Below are positions 58,482 to 64,000 of a DNA stretch of 64,000 nucleotides, piece by piece. The DNA is from Eucalyptus grandis (lineage: Eukaryota > Streptophyta > Magnoliopsida > Myrtales > Myrtaceae), in contig NC_052613.1 in the NCBI RefSeq assembly GCF_016545825.1, positions 56,618,833-56,682,832 of the forward strand, read 5' to 3'. Under the pieces are notes generated by a model. The model was not told the origin of the DNA. It ran no database searches and worked only from the letters and a program-made list of their open reading frames with translations. The translations under genes were made by a program, and so were the position numbers. Within the stretch, counting starts at the first letter, position 1; each line of letters starts with the position of its first letter.

Positions 58482-61400
58482 GGCCCCTTCCCAGGTGAGA
58501 CTGTAGTCCCAGGTGGGCTTGAGTGTGTGAACGAATGAAGACAGTGAGCACAGATGAAAGAAGAAGGTGAAGTTGTGTGCAAGTGGAGGGATGTGGGCAG
58601 AGAGGAGATGGTATAAATAAGGAAAACCGGAGGCCCCACTTCGTGATTGAGGAGATAAGTTGGTTGTGTGGGAGTTATAATGTTGTAGATGGGGACAAAG
58701 TTGCAGAAGATTGGCCCATCTATGGAGAAAATTCGTCCTGTTTTGTAGTACTAGGCATGTGTCCCTTTGGCCCCCGTTTTCTTCACACTTTTAAGAAAAC
58801 GAGACTTCTTTCATCGTGAGAAAACTTGCTACTTGTGGTTTCTCAATTGGGAACGCGAAAGATCGACGTTTGAGGAGAATTGGAAAAAGGATTCGTGGTT
58901 GATTATGCCGTCACATGTCGTTCCGAAACTAGGAATAGGAATTACAATGATGGAGCACCAAGAAAGTTGTAATTTGAGGTGACCGTGATCACAGAAGCAC
59001 GCACATTCCAAAATATTTTTTTTGAGTGAGTAGGATGATTTTGTCGATTCCGCCATTCATTGAAATGAGCCTATAAACAGAAATCTCAGTGTAGAAAGTC
59101 AAAAAGTCGGTAGGTTTAATGTCATTTCTTTGCTTAAAATATGTTAGTTGAGATTTTTTTCGTTTTGGATCATAAACATGAACAATCCCTGCATGTTACT
59201 TGAGTCAATGTTGCACGTGATGCTGTATGCAAACGTACGGGAAAGACCTCAAGCTCATGACTCGGTGCTCTGATGACATGTGAGTCGCATCTTTCTTCCT
59301 CGAGATAAGTCCATAAAGTAAACCTGGCGCTTACAAAGGAAGAACAATTAGTCGTTTCTTTCGTCCTCTCCACAGGGACCTCCCGAACGTAGCGTGGGAG
59401 TTCGCGTATGTTTCTGTGGCGTTGCCGGTAAAAGTTTTGGGAGAGGTATCCTATGTTCTACTGCAGTACTGCGTGTATAGGGGAGGTTTGTTTTTCGACC
59501 GTAATGAACCGGCCGTGAAACATACAATCTATCTGTCCGTGTAGCTCTTGACTTTGCATGCCAAGCATCTTTGTAGTTTGTCAGTGCGAAAGACCCCTCG
59601 TGAGTTGCATTATTCCCGCTCGACAAAGGTAAGATCAGAAACGTGTGATCCCGTACCTGCCAAGATAGACTTGGACAATGATAGAATTTGGACAGTTTCT
59701 AAAGGGAGATGATTGAGCCTACGAGCAGCAACTTGGTGTTGTTATAAGTTGGAATTTATTGTTCATGAGTCCTCCTCAATGGAGGGAAGCCCACTTTGTA
59801 GCTTGCTATAACCTAGCTGATTCTCCATCATCCAGCTTGGTCCCCTAAAACAATCAGATTGTGTGAATTCCACGTGATAATCGCGAACTTCATTAAGGTC
59901 GCGGATCAGGTTATAGTTGGTGCCGGCCAAGGTCTAAGCGGGTATTTAAGACACGCAAGAGTAGTTGATAGTGTGGATTATTGACCTCATATTGTACCTG
60001 TGTTTCACCTGATAAGAGAATTAATCTTTACATTTGGTGAACTGTATTAGTCTGCAAAGGCTGTGAAGGGTCATTTGTTGATCCTGGATCAGAAAGTAAA
60101 TGGCAAACCTTTAAAAGAGTGCAATGTGGTATTTATGACCCACAATCAACAGTCACTTACAAGTGACTGTTAGGAAGTTACAAACTCCAAACGTGACACT
60201 TATCATTTATCTACACTTATTACACTTATTTGCAATAAGTTACAAATCTTGAAATCATCGGCTTCATTCTTTAACAATTACAAACTTATGTCGATCTTCC
60301 ACCTTGTCTTTTAGTGAATAGGCTAACATGCCTTCACTTTGTTCATCGATTGTTCTACTCCAACACTTTGGTAGCAATTTAATAGTGCTCGCTGTCAATA
60401 ACTTGGTTGATAATTTTATCACTTAGTCTTGAAAACTCCCAGCGATGGTTCTCATCAATCACACTTGACATCGTGTCGTCTATCTCCTCGGTTGAACTCG
60501 TACCTCATCATTCACCTCATCCACTGCTATTTTGACCAAATTTTACTCTTACCGACCAAACTCTGCTCAGCGGTCATGACTCAGCCGCCAATCATTTTCG
60601 GGTGTCAGCACCCCGGCGCCCCACGCTCGCTCGCTTTCCAACTACCGAGCTAACACCCTTTCGAAGGTTACGAGCTCGACGCCTAATCATCATGTACTCG
60701 ATAACCTTCCAAAAGATGCTATCAGAAAAGAAGAGTAAAGTAAAAAGAAAGAATCATTTGGTGAGCCATGACTGTCTGCGCATGTCGCAATCGAATGGAG
60801 CCATCACATTCGCATGGAGACGGCCTCTTTTTAGGCCATGACGCAACATCAACGACTAATCATGCAAGGAGCGAGAGAGTAGGGCGAGGGATCGTTGGGA
60901 TCGCTGGCCTGCGCGATTGAATGCGCGTGGGGCCTTGGCCGCCGACGGAGACAATGAACTTTCGAGGCCTGTGATAACGACGATTGCTTTATGCCACGCC
61001 AATCCAATTCAAGGCCGCTTAAATAGCTTCGAAAGGGAAAAGGGCAGTGCAGTCTCTGTTCTTTAAACTTGTGGAGTTTAGAATGATTATGAGCAAATCA
61101 GGCGGAGAAAATCTTCGTGACCCGTCGATGTCGAGATTGACAAGATGCCAAGTTTTGCCGTCGTGTCGTGCTTTGTTCTTGTCTAAAACCTGATTTGTTG
61201 CTAATCTTCTCTCGTAGCTATCGTACGTATATTCTTGATTACACGCAAGACGTCGAAGCTGCTTGGAAATGAGAAGAGTGGTCGGAATCATCATCGACTT
61301 TAAAGACTCGATTAAGTCAGTAATTCATTTCGCGGGATGAATAATAAGGGTTGATCAGCTCTAGGTTAGGTCGGTTCTTGTTTGTTGAACTGGAAACTGA

Positions 61401-64000
61401 GCCTGTTCACCCTGGAATCAAATTGAACCAGACTGGCCAGTTCCAACCTAATTTCCCAGAGGTGTTATTATTATTATTTTATGGTTCTGCTATAAACAAT
61501 AATAATAAAAAAAAAAACGAAATAGACTCGTGAAAAATCAGGAACATACTGCTTGGTTAACATATTGTCTTTGATTTTTTTTTTTTTTTATGGTTTTCGC
61601 TAAATAAATTAAAAGAAAAAAATGTTAGCGCTAATTCCACCTATTCAGTCAAGTTGATGCATTTCCTTCCTTGAAAGTGGGAGTTGAACTGATTTCCGTG
61701 AGAACCACCTAGAACTAACTAGTCTAGTCTGGTTTCCGGGTTGGTTCGAGACCTATGCTCAACCCTAATAAGTAAAGGAAAATGCTTAATTCATTTAACG
61801 TAAGAAATAATTGACAACAACTAAAATCTTGAGATGATGGATTGCTGAAGCTTGTAATTACTAAATAATTATCTTGGTTCTATATTTGGTGATAAATTAC
61901 TATTCAACAATCAGTCTTTAATTGCAATCACGCAACTTTTTAATTAATTCTTCTTTCTAACAGGCCCTTAATCTAGCTTGATGATTTATGAAAGGGAAAA
62001 ATAACTTGGCTGTCCCACCATCTTTAGCCAAGTTACGCCCACTGCCTGCCCTTGCCAATAATGCATGTGTATAGACTCGCACGACGAAGAAGGAGGAGAA
62101 AGAAAGAAAGAAAGAAAATCTAGAACATTACATGCTAACTTCCTTCATATATGCAATTTCTAGAAAAATCAAATCCTTGGTGCAATTCTTCAGGCAATAT
62201 CAAATTGCCGTGACTCCGATGAAGCATGGACGCCTTTGCTTTGCCTGTACATGACGTCTTCAATTCGGATTAATTTGAGAAGCCAAGCTTGTCCCATCAT
62301 GAAGAAAGCCTCTTTCGATGTACGATTACATGTAGATGGAATGATTTGGGTACTTTCTGCTCAGAACAGTCGAGCCGAGAATTTTGGATTTTTAGGTTTG
62401 AAAGAAGTATCATGATCTAACTTTATATGGCCTTGTCAATGCTTTAAAATTTGAAATATCATCTTTTATCGTTTAGTAATTAAGTCACTTACGGCTTATG
62501 AGTTGGTCTATAGTGCAAGGTACCATTCCCTTTCCTTTGAATTTCCCATTGCATTTATCTTGCACCTTGGTACGATGAATCAAATGGAATGGAGTGACTA
62601 TTCCAATAACTTTGTTTGGTAAACTGTGAATTGGAATGAGACGATGATTCTCATGTTTGGTGGCGAGAAGTAATGCTCTGGAAATTGAATTCAAGGAAGA
62701 TTTTCTAGAGGATTTAATTTGCATCGTACTTGAATTAATAGTATAATAATTGTCATGCCTTAAATATGATTGAGAATTATTCAATACCGATTGATTTGCA
62801 TAACTATGACTTAAAATTATTGACTAAAAATTATAATCGATCAATACAATAATTAAAATATGATTTTAGGATTGTTAATATTTACACTATTCACTAAGTA
62901 TAATTTAATAATTTACCACAGACTCTAGGAAATAGTAATTCTGTTAAATGAATTTCGATATTTTATTTTAGGGTAGGAATCCCCATTTCAGTCCAATTTG
63001 TATTGGGCCTTGGTTGGGTCACCCACCAATGTGACTGTCCCATTCAACGGCCCGAGTCTCGGATAAATAATTTAGAAGGGGTGATCAATATGAGAAAAAT
63101 AAACAATTTTAAAAAAAATATTCCTAAAAACGTTCATTTATCTCACATACAAAAATAAATTAACCAAATTTTTTTTATCCATGAAAATATTTAAATATAA
63201 ATTATTATTGATAATGAAAATATTTTTTAAAAGTATTTATTATTTGCGAAATAAACATAACATTCATATTGGTTATCACTAATGTTTAGATAAATTGCAC
63301 ATCTATATAATAAGTTACACACACACATATAAAGGCTATTGCGTGGCCCTATTTATTATTTATGTCCATAAAATGATTGAGTTTACGTGGCCCTATTTGG
63401 GTTGGTGTATACACAAAAAGGCTATTGCTTGCCAATCTAATCACCTTGTTGTCCATGGCGAGGTCTTTATTCAATGAAGTGAATGAAGTAGGCAATTATT
63501 AGAGACCTATTAACTCGTATAGTCCCCTCGTTTTTTTCCTTTTTTCTTTTTAAATTTAACATATCCACCGACAATTTTGTAATATGAGATAAATCTAACT
63601 TTTCCAACTATACAATCTGATAAGTTTGACAAAAAAAAAACTATATAATCTGATAAGGTGCAAATTAAAAAATAAATAGGTCAGAACATGATCAATCCAC
63701 TCTCGACGACATGATCTATTTCCATCCCTTTTCCCCCAACATTCTATCCAATTTCTAGGCATTACTATGGCTTTTTTTTTTTTGGCCATACGCATTATTA
63801 AGACCTTTTTATAACTTATAAATATTGATATGTATAATCATGGAATTAACCTCTTCAGCTTTCAAAATTTAAAATTGCATGTTTTTTTATCTTTAGGTTT
63901 TTTAGCATAATGATTGAACAGAAATGGACAACAAAAAAGGGATAAGTGTACGGAAAATCCTAAAATTTATCGATGTAAGTAATCATATACTAAAACTTGT
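58482..64000. other. Intergenic DNA beyond the XTH gene
   Basis: 58482-58650 is the XTH 5' flank; a TATTTATA on the minus strand near 58618-58611 may be the core promoter. The rest shows no recognised gene. It holds a 24-base inverted repeat (60148-60171) inside LTR-like sequence, (GAAA)n near 62099-62118, AT-rich DNA and a weak fold-back sequence near 63090-63262 with poly-T stretches. Open frames are all short. Confidence 0.5.
60148..60171. repeat. 24-base inverted repeat with two-base centre
   Basis: AACAGTCACTT and its exact reverse complement AAGTGACTGTT flank a central AC (11 + 2 + 11). It can form a perfect short hairpin on either strand. Surrounding AT-rich sequence with a TATAAATAC-like word on the minus strand suggests a possible solo LTR remnant, but no LTR ends were found. 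Confidence 0.6.

Noticed and set aside
1..64000. CRISPR arrays, operons, ribosome binding sites, phage or insertion sequences
   Set aside because: The window is plant nuclear DNA; no direct-repeat/spacer arrays or transposase frames are present.
1..64000. An autonomous retrotransposon or endogenous virus
   Set aside because: No open frame resembles reverse transcriptase, integrase or coat proteins; only non-coding repeat remnants were seen.

Overview
This is a plant nuclear window, most likely from a woody eudicot. Genes are split by short GT-AG introns, intergenic DNA is AT-rich with many homopolymer runs, and no bacterial signals are present. The diverged intergenic repeats resemble those I associate with Myrtaceae such as Eucalyptus; that placement is a weak inference. 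I can support nine protein-coding genes. Eight lie on the minus strand and one on the plus strand; exon joins were assembled by hand from splice signals, reading phase and family similarity.

Layout. 0.6-1.6 kb: intronless C2H2 zinc-finger repressor of the ZAT5 type (-). 9.6-12.6 kb: eight-exon chloroplast Cu/Zn superoxide dismutase, CSD2 type (-), with an intact miR398 target site but a one-base frame break in exon 1. 15.0-16.2 kb: three-exon bHLH factor of the FIT type, regulator of iron uptake (-). 20.4-21.4 kb: DUF1635 coiled-coil protein (-). 33.4-35.8 kb: eight-exon shugoshin (-). 37.6-41.7 kb: twelve-exon NSE6/ASAP1-like subunit of the SMC5/6 complex (-), lacking a recognisable donor after exon 10. 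42.1-44.1 kb: four-exon RUG3-like mitochondrial RCC1-repeat protein (+), head-to-head with NSE6. 46.5-48.3 kb: intronless nodulin-like/NFD4-like major facilitator (-). 56.6-58.5 kb: four-exon xyloglucan endotransglucosylase/hydrolase of the XTH31/32 type (-).

From memory of the Arabidopsis map, ZAT5, CSD2, FIT, DUF1635, NSE6/ASAP1 and the nodulin-like transporter are close neighbours on chromosome 2 (about At2g28200 down to At2g28120). The window keeps their order, with shugoshin and RUG3 interspersed. The genes are not an operon and share no single pathway, although CSD2 (copper, miR398) and FIT (iron) are both metal-homeostasis genes.

The long gaps (1.6-9.6, 16.2-20.4, 21.4-33.4, 48.3-56.6 and 58.5-64 kb) hold no gene I can recognise. 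They contain several fold-back or MITE-like elements of about 230-450 bp (6.6, 17.8, 22.7, 30.7, 32.2 and 49.2 kb), short tandem duplications, GA/CT microsatellites and a degenerate minisatellite at 12.9-13.7 kb. I found no CRISPR, phage, rRNA or tRNA gene and no novel multi-gene system. The most useful observations are the two apparent gene-breaking lesions (CSD2, NSE6), the possible 51-nt exitron in shugoshin, the miR398 site and the conserved synteny.
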